IMG/VR virus record: IMGVR_UViG_3300006332_000228
Location: 1-21,952 of that record
DNA: 21,952 nt
Reading direction: 5' to 3' (one strand)
DNA from: a virus
Numbering within the stretch: the first letter of the stretch is position 1; every line of letters starts with the position of its first letter. The notes beneath the pieces were generated by a model, which did not search any database, had not been told where the DNA came from, and saw only the letters and a program-made list of their open reading frames with translations. Both the position numbers and the translations under genes were made by a program. Positions 8,279 through 14,388 of the stretch are shown here, one piece after another.

Positions 8279-8443
8279 ATGAACGGTAGGCTGACTAAAG
8301 TTGATATGACTTCTAAGCTCATGCAACTTAAGAGAGAGTTACACTATAAGTGTGAGATAGGAGAGAAAGGTAAGTGGGAATGCATTGGTGCCAATGAGTA
8401 CCTAAACAGAACACTAGACGTACTGGACGAATTTTATATGTAA
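8279..8443 (+). CDS. Small conserved-type phage protein, 54 aa, function unknown
   Basis: ATG at 8279 opens a 54-residue frame ending at TAA 8441-8443. The product (starting MNGRLTKVDMTSKLMQLKRE, ending LDVLDEFYM) is charged and probably all helical, with one KWEC segment and no membrane span. Codon use is like that of its neighbours, and it fills the gap between the capsid terminator and the next gene without overlap. I recognise the pattern as a small gene often found behind gp23 in cyanophages, but no function is known to me. Confidence 0.6.
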   Translation: MNGRLTKVDMTSKLMQLKRELHYKCEIGEKGKWECIGANEYLNRTLDVLDEFYM

Positions 8444-8452
8444 TGCTACAAT
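8424..8452 (+). promoter_or_regulatory. Possible sigma-70-like promoter before the membrane-protein gene
   Basis: TGGACG (4 of 6 to TTGACA) at 8424-8429, a 17-base spacer, then TACAAT at 8447-8452. Initiation about seven bases after the -10 would fall on the ATG at 8459. The -35 match is weak, so this is tentative. Confidence 0.3.
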
Positions 8453-8458
8453 GGACGT

Positions 8459-8773
8459 ATGACAGAAGAAATGATCAGAAAGATCTCCTACACCAAGGAG
8501 GAGGTTGATATATTAATTGCTGAGGCAGTCGCAGAAGCACGACGCATCGATGAAGAGTCAATGCGTAAGCACAATCGTGACGCTACTATCATCAGTATGA
8601 TTCTGGGGTTCACCTGTCTAGCATTATTTGTTGATGGTCTCCTAAGAATACTAGGTATCATCCCACCATTTATGAATATTGATGTTGATATAATCGATCA
8701 GATTGTAGAGAGGGTAGAGCAAGATGTTATACCACAGGTTGAGAAGTATAAGGCATATATACCACGGATATAA
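8459..8773 (+). CDS. Small single-span membrane protein, function unknown
   Basis: A 104-residue protein with a charged helical N-terminus (1-43, including KEEVDILIAEAVAEARR), one hydrophobic span at about 44-69 (TIISMILGFTCLALFVD then LLRILGIIPP) and an acidic C-terminal tail. There is no cleavable signal peptide, so it should sit in the inner membrane. The start has no clear Shine-Dalgarno site; an ATG four codons in (8471) is an alternative. It lies among small genes between the capsid and gp3. One span of this type is compatible with a holin, an inner-membrane spanin or an exclusion protein, but nothing specific identifies it. Confidence 0.65.
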   Translation: MTEEMIRKISYTKEEVDILIAEAVAEARRIDEESMRKHNRDATIISMILGFTCLALFVDGLLRILGIIPPFMNIDVDIIDQIVERVEQDVIPQVEKYKAYIPRI

Positions 8774-8776
8774 ATA
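8769..8776 (+). promoter_or_regulatory. Putative late promoter, exact T4 octamer TATAAATA
   Basis: The only intergenic copy of the full T4 late promoter octamer that I found. It overlaps the stop of the membrane-protein gene and the first base of the 49-aa ORF's ATG, so a transcript started here would lack that ORF's start codon and would serve gp3 and the genes after it. Confidence 0.5.
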
Positions 8777-8925
8777 TGTTAAGTAAGGACTATAGACTTA
8801 GGCTGTCTGTTATTGCCTGTAAGACTCGTCTTAACAGGGAGGTCAGTCTTGATGATAGGATCTGGGCTCAGAAATTAGTTGAGCATAACAATCATGCCAG
8901 AGGTATCTGGGAAAGGATGACATGA
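8776..8925 (+). CDS. Small phage protein upstream of gp3, 49 aa, function unknown
   Basis: ATG at 8776 opens a 49-residue frame (MLSKDYRLRLSVIACKTRLN..., ending GIWERMT) whose TGA overlaps the gp3 start as ATGA. The product is basic and likely a two- or three-helix domain. Its tight coupling to gp3 and neighbour-like codon use support a real gene. I recognise it as a type of small ORF seen next to gp3 in cyanophages, without known role. Confidence 0.6.
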   Translation: MLSKDYRLRLSVIACKTRLNREVSLDDRIWAQKLVEHNNHARGIWERMT

Positions 8926-9476
8926 CTACGTGGAAAAAACAAATAGAGAATAGAAACTTCCTATCCCCGATAGGGTTCAAGTTTAGTCTCGCAAAATACC
9001 CAAAGGTATCTTATTTCTGTCAGACTGCTAACATACCTAGTATGAATCTAAGTATTCAGCAGCAGTCCACACCATTTAGATCACTACCATTGGAAGGATT
9101 CATAGAGTATGATCCTTTAACACTATCATTTTTGGTAGATGAGAATTTAGAAAATTATTTAATACTACACAACTGGATACGTGCACTAGGTACTCCTGAC
9201 TCTACCATTGAGAGGAGAGAGTTTGTCCTTAAGATGCAGCAGTTGTTTGGTAACACAGACCTCTACGCTGATGCCACATTGATGGTACTCAACAGTAATT
9301 TCCAACACAATTTTGACGTTGTATTTGAAGATTTAATACCTATAGGGTTGAATGCATTGGAGTTTAATGCTACAGTAGATGGCACGGAGTATGCTATGGC
9401 AACAGTATCATTTAGATACCTTGCTTATCAGATCCGTAAGAAAGAAGAATCGAAACGTAATACGCAAATCGACTAA
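8922..9476 (+). CDS. 3: Tail completion protein, gp3-like
   Basis: Predicted tail-tube terminator/sheath stabiliser. The 184-residue product starts WKKQIENRNFLSPIGFKFSL and contains FIEYDPLTLSFLVDENLENYL, HNWIRALGTP and a C-terminal YAMATVSFRYLAYQI, the pattern of cyanophage proteins annotated as gp3 and, more broadly, of tube-fold proteins (gp19/gp3 type beta strands with an ENY..hnWi helix). T4 gp3 is 176 aa. The start is set by AAAGGA at 8912-8917 and by the ATGA overlap with the upstream ORF. A baseplate- or tube-related paralogue is the main alternative. Confidence 0.7.
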   Translation: MTTWKKQIENRNFLSPIGFKFSLAKYPKVSYFCQTANIPSMNLSIQQQSTPFRSLPLEGFIEYDPLTLSFLVDENLENYLILHNWIRALGTPDSTIERREFVLKMQQLFGNTDLYADATLMVLNSNFQHNFDVVFEDLIPIGLNALEFNATVDGTEYAMATVSFRYLAYQIRKKEESKRNTQID

Positions 9477-9656
9477 ATGAAGAAACTATTATTCTTGGCA
9501 CCATTGTTAGTAGGATGTACTAATCATGGTGGAATAGCATTACCTGATGGATTTACTATGCCTGGCACAGCAGACTTATACACTTGTGAAATTACAGGTG
9601 AACATGCTCAGACATATTGTGACACAGGTGAGCATCCTGACTTATGTGATTGTTAA
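9477..9656 (+). CDS. Small cysteine-rich predicted lipoprotein, 59 aa
   Basis: The ATG follows the gp3 stop with no gap. The 59-residue product has a type II signal peptide: two Lys, then LLFLAPLLVGC with the lipobox LVGC and lipidation on Cys14. The mature part would be only 46 residues and has four more cysteines (37, 48, 57, 59), Gly/His-rich and ending in CDC. The stop overlaps the uvsY start as TAATG. In a Gram-negative host it would be anchored in the inner or outer membrane. Small phage lipoproteins serve as outer-membrane spanins or as superinfection-exclusion factors; which, if either, applies here cannot be told from sequence. Confidence 0.75.
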   Translation: MKKLLFLAPLLVGCTNHGGIALPDGFTMPGTADLYTCEITGEHAQTYCDTGEHPDLCDC

Positions 9657-10099
9657 TGAATCTAGATAAAATTGAGGAGATGTGGGCAAAGGATGCAGAG
9701 AAGTTCTTTGACCACAGGGATTTACCAGAGTTGCTTGCCAACGATAGTATGGAAACCCCAAGACTCCATGCAAAATATTTGCAACTATACAATGAATTTA
9801 AACTTATGCTCTCTGATGCGGAGAAAAAGTATAAGCAGTTGTATAAAGAGAAGTGGTTATACTATAACGGTAAGGCACCTGCTACAGTATATGCTGAGAA
9901 ACCCTTTGATCTCAAGGTATTAAAGGGTGATCTTGACATGTTCATCGATAGTGATGATGATGTATGTCGAGCCAAGCAGAAAATAGACTACCTAGAAACT
10001 TGTATAAATTCTATTGATAGGATACTTAAGGAGATCCACAATAGAGGATTTGCTATTAAGAACACTATCGAAATTGTAAAGTATTATGGGATTCGATGA
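9656..10099 (+). CDS. uvsY: Recombination mediator UvsY
   Basis: Loads the UvsX recombinase onto ssDNA coated with gp32 in recombination-dependent replication. The 147-residue product (T4 UvsY is 137) is helical and charged and shows the family's central YKEKWLYYNGKAP segment and the C-terminal RGFAIKN (130-136). I place the start at ATG 9656, overlapping the lipoprotein stop; the frame is open a little further upstream but only with a TTG. It ends in an ATGA overlap with uvsW, its usual partner in marine T4-likes. Confidence 0.93.
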   Translation: MNLDKIEEMWAKDAEKFFDHRDLPELLANDSMETPRLHAKYLQLYNEFKLMLSDAEKKYKQLYKEKWLYYNGKAPATVYAEKPFDLKVLKGDLDMFIDSDDDVCRAKQKIDYLETCINSIDRILKEIHNRGFAIKNTIEIVKYYGIR

Positions 10100-11553
10100 C
10101 CACCATCATAAAGAAGAACGAGATCTTCCTGAAGGTGGAGGCAGAACCTCATCTTCATAAGGAATTAAGTGAGCATTTTCAGTTTGAAGTACCTGGTGCA
10201 CAGTTTATGCCAGCAGTCAAACGGAGATACTGGGATGGGAAGATAAGATTATATTCACCTGGTACTGGAGAGATATATTGTGGTCTATATGATTACCTTA
10301 CTGATTACCTAGAGACTAAGGGTTATCATTATGAGGTCTTAGAAGATAAATACTATGGTAGGCCAAATGATACTGAAGAGTATGTCACACCTGAAGGCAC
10401 AGCGGCTTTTATTCGTTCTCTTAGGCTCCCCTTTAAGGTCAGAGATTACCAACTTAAAGGAATTTACACTGCGATTAAATTTCGTCGCAAGCTTTTATTA
10501 TCCCCCACGGGCTCGGGAAAATCGCTAATAATATATGCATTGGTGCGTTGGCACCTGCTAAAAGAGAGGGAGATATTAATTATTGTCCCCACTGTTTCTC
10601 TTGTAGAACAATTGTATAAGGATTTTATAGATTATGGTTGGGATGTCAGGGAAGTTCATAAGATTAGTGCAGGAGAAGAAAAGTATGTCGATAATAAAGT
10701 CGTTATATCAACTTGGCAGTCTATCTATAAGGAATCCAATAAGTTTTTTGAACGTTTTGATGTCGTTATCGGGGATGAAGCACACCTTTATAAAGCTAAA
10801 TCACTCGTGGGCATCCTTACGAAGTGCTATGATGCGAAGTATAAGGTAGGACTGACTGGTACTCTGGATGGTATGGAAGCACACCAACTGGTACTAGAAG
10901 GATTGTTTGGTAGATGTGATAAGGTTACTAATACAGTAGAGTTAATGAAACAAGGTCACCTTACTCCTCTTAAGGTGCGGATAATACTACTCAAACATGG
11001 TTGGGTACCCTTTGATTTCTATCAACAGGAGATGGATTACCTCTGTATGCACACCAAACGTAGTAATTTCATTACTAATCTAGCACTAGACCTAGAGGGT
11101 AACACTCTTATACTCTATAATTACATAGAGAAGCACGGAGAACCTATATGGGAAATACTAAATAGTAAAGTAGAGAAAAATCGTAAGGTTTTCTTTATAC
11201 ATGGAGGAGTTGATGCTGTTGAAAGAGAAGAGGCTCGTAAGATTTGCGAAACTCAAAAGGATGCTATAATATTAGCATCATATGGAACCTTCTCAACAGG
11301 TATTAACATTCGTAATCTCCACAATGTTATCTTTGCATCCCCTAGTAAGTCTAGGGTAAGAAATCTACAGTCCATTGGACGGGTTCTGAGGAAAGGAGAC
11401 AATAAAGCACAGGCAGTGTTGTATGACATTGCTGATGACTGCTCTAAGGACTCTCAGTATAATTATACTCTTCGACATCTTGTAGAAAGGATGAAAATAT
11501 ATGATGAAGAGTGCTTTGATTATGATATAACCAAGGTCAATTTTAAGAAATGA
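10096..11553 (+). CDS. uvsW: DNA/RNA helicase UvsW
   Basis: Superfamily 2 helicase that unwinds branched DNA and R-loops, helping the switch from origin-dependent to recombination-dependent replication. The 485-residue product (T4 UvsW is about 500) has an N-terminal domain, then RDYQ (117-120), Walker A SPTGSGKS (136-143), DEAH (227-230), LTGTLDG (253-259), the ASYGTFSTGINIRNL motif V region (394-408) and motif VI QSIGRVLRKG (425-434), so all helicase motifs are intact. It overlaps uvsY upstream and the Sm-like gene downstream by ATGA, which suggests a translationally coupled operon. Confidence 0.97.
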   Translation: MTTIIKKNEIFLKVEAEPHLHKELSEHFQFEVPGAQFMPAVKRRYWDGKIRLYSPGTGEIYCGLYDYLTDYLETKGYHYEVLEDKYYGRPNDTEEYVTPEGTAAFIRSLRLPFKVRDYQLKGIYTAIKFRRKLLLSPTGSGKSLIIYALVRWHLLKEREILIIVPTVSLVEQLYKDFIDYGWDVREVHKISAGEEKYVDNKVVISTWQSIYKESNKFFERFDVVIGDEAHLYKAKSLVGILTKCYDAKYKVGLTGTLDGMEAHQLVLEGLFGRCDKVTNTVELMKQGHLTPLKVRIILLKHGWVPFDFYQQEMDYLCMHTKRSNFITNLALDLEGNTLILYNYIEKHGEPIWEILNSKVEKNRKVFFIHGGVDAVEREEARKICETQKDAIILASYGTFSTGINIRNLHNVIFASPSKSRVRNLQSIGRVLRKGDNKAQAVLYDIADDCSKDSQYNYTLRHLVERMKIYDEECFDYDITKVNFKK

Positions 11554-11987
11554 CTATCCAATACATCAGACACGAGCAAGAATTCTATGGAGTCATCAAG
11601 TTAAAATCTGGTGACACTCTCTTAGGTACAATGATTGCTACAATAGAAGACGACAATCCAGATAAGACTGTATTTTATATACAGGAACCTGCTACTCCTA
11701 ACATGCATCAAGTAGAGAAGGATGGGAATATTGGTATGGCAGTTGGTCTACTCAAATGGATGATGTTTTCTGATGAAGATTTCTACATGGTTAATGAAGA
11801 TGACGTTGTTACTGTGGCACCTATGTCTATGGATAGTATCCTGATGTATAAAATGTGGGTGCGTAAAGAGTGTAAGACATCTAAAACAGATGTTGAAGTT
11901 AAAATGAATCCTAATATGGGATTGGTTGGTAAGGTATCTGACTTTAGAAGTAAGTTGGAGGACTTCTGGAAACGCACTAACTCTTGA
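11550..11987 (+). CDS. Sm-like small phage protein, function unknown
   Basis: A 145-residue protein between uvsW and gene 55. Residues 12-50 (YGVIKLKSGDTLLGTMIATIEDDN and following strands) follow the Sm1-like pattern of a bent beta-barrel, with a hydrophobic/Gly-hydrophobic strand after a LKSGD turn; strands continue to about 90, and the C-terminal 50 residues are basic and helical. Similar small proteins occur at this site in cyanophages and are usually unnamed. RNA or protein binding through an Sm fold is inference from the pattern only. The stop overlaps the -35 box of the gp55 promoter. Confidence 0.7.
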   Translation: MTIQYIRHEQEFYGVIKLKSGDTLLGTMIATIEDDNPDKTVFYIQEPATPNMHQVEKDGNIGMAVGLLKWMMFSDEDFYMVNEDDVVTVAPMSMDSILMYKMWVRKECKTSKTDVEVKMNPNMGLVGKVSDFRSKLEDFWKRTNS

Positions 11988-12012
11988 CAGTATTTGAATT
12001 AACCTATACAAT
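11984..12012 (+). promoter_or_regulatory. Near-consensus sigma-70 promoter for gene 55, with palindrome at the -10
   Basis: TTGACA (11984-11989, 6 of 6), spacer of exactly 17 bases, TACAAT (12007-12012, 5 of 6). Predicted start near 12019, giving a leader of about 15 bases that begins at the ribosome site AGGTGAG (12019-12025). A perfect 13-base palindrome, TATACA-A-TGTATA at 12005-12017, covers the -10. Confidence 0.85.
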
Positions 12013-12033
12013 GTATACAGGTGAGATAATTAT

Positions 12034-12513
12034 ATGGCATCTAAAATGGCTCGTAAGCAGAAGCAACACTACGTTGATAACAAAAAGTTTTTACAAGAGA
12101 TAACGAATTATCGACTTGCGGTTGAGGCTGCGAAGAGAAATGATGAAGAGAAACCTCGTATCACTCATTATCTTGCGGAATGTTTTTTAAAAATAGCAAC
12201 ACACTTATCATATAGACCAAACTTTATTAACTACATGTATAAAGAGGACATGATCTCTGATGGAGTGGAGAATTGTGTCCAGTATATCGATAATTTTAAT
12301 CCAGAGAAAAGTAAGAATCCATTTGCATACTTCACACAGATAATATATTACGCTTTCTTAAGAAGGATAGCAAAAGAGAAGCGTCAGATGGATATACGTG
12401 ATAAGTTAATAGAAAAGAGTGGGTATGAGCAAGTATTCCATTCAGATAATAATGATGATCACTCTGAAATGAATAGCATTAAGGGTAGAATTGAGACAAG
12501 TATGAGGAATTAA
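12034..12513 (+). CDS. 55: Late transcription sigma factor gp55
   Basis: Minimal sigma-like factor that directs host RNA polymerase to phage late promoters, in T4 together with gp33 and the gp45 clamp. The 159-residue product (T4 gp55 is 185) has a sigma region 2-like core at about 43-130: ITHYLAECFLKIATHLSYR, MYKEDMISDGVENCVQYIDNFNPEKS, NPFAYFTQIIYYAFLRRI and KEKRQMDIRDK. The C-terminus (ending RIETSMRN) is polar and lacks the hydrophobic-acidic clamp-binding tail known for T4 gp55. It has its own sigma-70-type promoter and overlaps the next gene by TAATG. Confidence 0.95.
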   Translation: MASKMARKQKQHYVDNKKFLQEITNYRLAVEAAKRNDEEKPRITHYLAECFLKIATHLSYRPNFINYMYKEDMISDGVENCVQYIDNFNPEKSKNPFAYFTQIIYYAFLRRIAKEKRQMDIRDKLIEKSGYEQVFHSDNNDDHSEMNSIKGRIETSMRN

Positions 12514-13085
12514 TGGATCTATTTGCGATACCAATACATCATGGTAAATTAGATCTTCCTTTAGACAATCTTCGCAACAGACTAGACAATCTATTTCAAC
12601 AGTGTGATAGGGGTGTTTGGGCTGGTGAGACAGGTCTTTCTACTGGTCAGTTAGGTTTAGATTTACATCAATATCCAGAGGTTTCGTCTCTGGTTGATGC
12701 TCTTATGCCTAGAGTGCATGAATATTGGGAAGTATTACACTATGTCCCTGCTACCTTAGAGGTAGAATCATGTTGGGCTAATCAACATAGTGTAGGTGAC
12801 AGGACACAAGAGCATGGACACTGTGATGGACACAGGCAGACGCACGTAGCGTCTGTTTTTTATGTCGAGAAGGTGGAGGGTGCTGATCTTGAGTTTATTA
12901 ATCCATTGGATTATATTCATAAGATGACACCACTTGCAGGAGAGCAGGGTGATATGCTAATGTCTGAGAGTATAGCCTCGAAAACAGGTGATTTCTTCCT
13001 ATTTCCTGGTTGGATGCGTCATCGCACTAGTCCTACTAAGAATAAAAGAATTGCGATCAGTATAAACTTTAAAGGTGTTTGGTAA
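12513..13085 (+). CDS. 2OG-Fe(II) oxygenase family protein
   Basis: Predicted iron- and 2-oxoglutarate-dependent dioxygenase of the short phage type (Pfam 2OG-FeII_Oxy_5-like). The 190-residue product shows SCWANQH (86-92), HGHCDGH (101-107) with a candidate H-x-D at His103/Asp105, a VASVFYVE strand, GDFFLFPGWMRHRTSP with the distal His170, and RIAISINF with Arg179 for 2-oxoglutarate. Substrate is unknown; hydroxylation of protein, DNA base or small molecule is possible. It is coupled by TAATG to gene 55 upstream and gene 47 downstream. A terminator-like hairpin lies inside the coding sequence at codons 109-117. Confidence 0.88.
   Translation: MDLFAIPIHHGKLDLPLDNLRNRLDNLFQQCDRGVWAGETGLSTGQLGLDLHQYPEVSSLVDALMPRVHEYWEVLHYVPATLEVESCWANQHSVGDRTQEHGHCDGHRQTHVASVFYVEKVEGADLEFINPLDYIHKMTPLAGEQGDMLMSESIASKTGDFFLFPGWMRHRTSPTKNKRIAISINFKGVW
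12837..12861 (+). terminator. Intrinsic-terminator-like hairpin inside the oxygenase gene
   Basis: CAGACGC (12837-12843) pairs perfectly with GCGTCTG (12849-12855) around ACGTA, directly followed by six Ts. By form this is a complete Rho-independent terminator, although it encodes conserved-looking residues of the oxygenase. Confidence 0.6.
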
Positions 13086-14119
13086 TGGATAAAGTATTAT
13101 TGATAACTGATCAGCATTTTGGTGTGCGTAACGATAATGTGCACTATGTTGATAGATATAGAAAGTTTTATACTGAGAAGGTACTACCAACCATTGATAA
13201 GGAAGGTATTACAGAGATATTATGTTTAGGTGACACCTTTGATAGGAGAAAGGGAGTTAACTTTAACTCTTTAGAAGCCGCAAAAGACATGTGGTTTAGA
13301 CCTCTAGAGGACAGAGGTGTTAAAATGACAATGTTGCTAGGAAATCATGACATCTATTTCAAGAATACTCTTCGTGTTAACAGCCCTGAGCTTCTTCTTG
13401 GGGAGTTTAATAATATTGAGATCATTTATTGTCCAGGTGAGAGGCTTATAGGTGGGGTAAAGATGATGCTTGTCCCTTGGATATGTGAAGAGAATAGGGA
13501 AGCATGTTTTGAAGCAATAAACGATACAGATGCTGACTATTGCATGGGTCACTTTGAATTGAATGGTTTTGATCCAATTCCAGGTGTAACTATGAAAAAT
13601 GGTGATGATCCTACATCACTGTCTAAGTTTAAAATGGTATGCTCAGGACATTTTCATTGTAGAAGTCATAAATCTAACATCCATTACCTAGGTAACCCAT
13701 GTCAATTGTATTGGAATGATTACGGTCATGATCGTGGGTTTCATATACTAAATACTTCTACAAGAAAATTAAAATTCTATAAGAATCCTTATCACACTTT
13801 CAATAAAATATTTTATAAAGACGATCTTAATCTGACACCAATGTCTCTTAAGAAATTAGAAGGGACTTATGTTAAACTCATCGTTGAAGAGAAGGATGAT
13901 CAAGTAAAATTTGATCAGGTGGTTAGAAGATTACAGGCAGTTGACCTAGCAGATCTAAAGATCATTGAAGATGTAACATATGATCTAGACAATGTAGAAA
14001 CTGACGTTGAGGTTGAAGACACACTTACTATACTAGAGCACTGTGTTTCAGAGTTTGATAATAAAGATGATATATTTCCAATACTTAAATCCTTATACAT
14101 GGAGGCAACAGATTGTTAA
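13085..14119 (+). CDS. 47: Recombination nuclease subunit gp47 (SbcD/Mre11-like)
   Basis: Metallophosphoesterase subunit of the gp46/47 complex that processes DNA ends for recombination and degrades host DNA. From the ATG at 13085 the product is 344 residues (T4 gp47 is 339). Metal-binding motifs are in order: DQH (9-11), GDTFD (49-53), GNHD (86-89), GHFE (155-158) and GHFH (188-191). The frame is open two codons further upstream with TTG, but ATG 13085 overlaps the oxygenase stop as TAATG and gives the family's normal N-terminus. It ends in another TAATG overlap. The partner gp46 is one gene downstream. Confidence 0.96.
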   Translation: MDKVLLITDQHFGVRNDNVHYVDRYRKFYTEKVLPTIDKEGITEILCLGDTFDRRKGVNFNSLEAAKDMWFRPLEDRGVKMTMLLGNHDIYFKNTLRVNSPELLLGEFNNIEIIYCPGERLIGGVKMMLVPWICEENREACFEAINDTDADYCMGHFELNGFDPIPGVTMKNGDDPTSLSKFKMVCSGHFHCRSHKSNIHYLGNPCQLYWNDYGHDRGFHILNTSTRKLKFYKNPYHTFNKIFYKDDLNLTPMSLKKLEGTYVKLIVEEKDDQVKFDQVVRRLQAVDLADLKIIEDVTYDLDNVETDVEVEDTLTILEHCVSEFDNKDDIFPILKSLYMEATDC

Positions 14120-14388
14120 TGTTTGTGCTACTTGACAAGAAGACAGGTGGTGTATATGCTGTAAGGGATGACAATCATACTGAGCGAGTGGTCCAGATCT
14201 TTGTTGACAAAGATGATGCGACACGTTATTATGATATGCTGCTAGCTGATGATTATCCTAGGAAGCTAACTGTACAGGAAATCGAAGAAGATCAGGTCAA
14301 AGAGAATTGTACGATGCATGGGTATGCATTTTCTTTTATAGGACCAGATGAATTTGTAATTCCTCCCCCACAAGACGACACTAAATGA
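14119..14388 (+). CDS. DUF3110-like small protein between gp47 and gp46
   Basis: From ATG 14119 (TAATG overlap with gene 47) the product is 89 residues; the frame opens two codons earlier with TTG, which I do not use. The pattern FVLLDKKTGGVYAVRD, RVVQIFVDKDDATRYYDML, LADDYP, LTVQEIEED, then C and GYAFSFIGPDEF with a final IPPP, resembles the short DUF3110 domain known mainly from cyanobacteria. It looks like a small alpha-beta fold of the ferredoxin-like kind. Function is unknown. Its place inside the 47-46 pair, with ATGA coupling to 46, suggests coexpression with the nuclease. Confidence 0.75.
   Translation: MFVLLDKKTGGVYAVRDDNHTERVVQIFVDKDDATRYYDMLLADDYPRKLTVQEIEEDQVKENCTMHGYAFSFIGPDEFVIPPPQDDTK

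Noticed and set aside
11158-11164. CTAAATA inside uvsW (and others at 13748 and 18245)
   Set aside because: They lie within coding sequence of replication-block genes with no nearby start codon to serve; in AT-rich DNA this heptamer is expected by chance.
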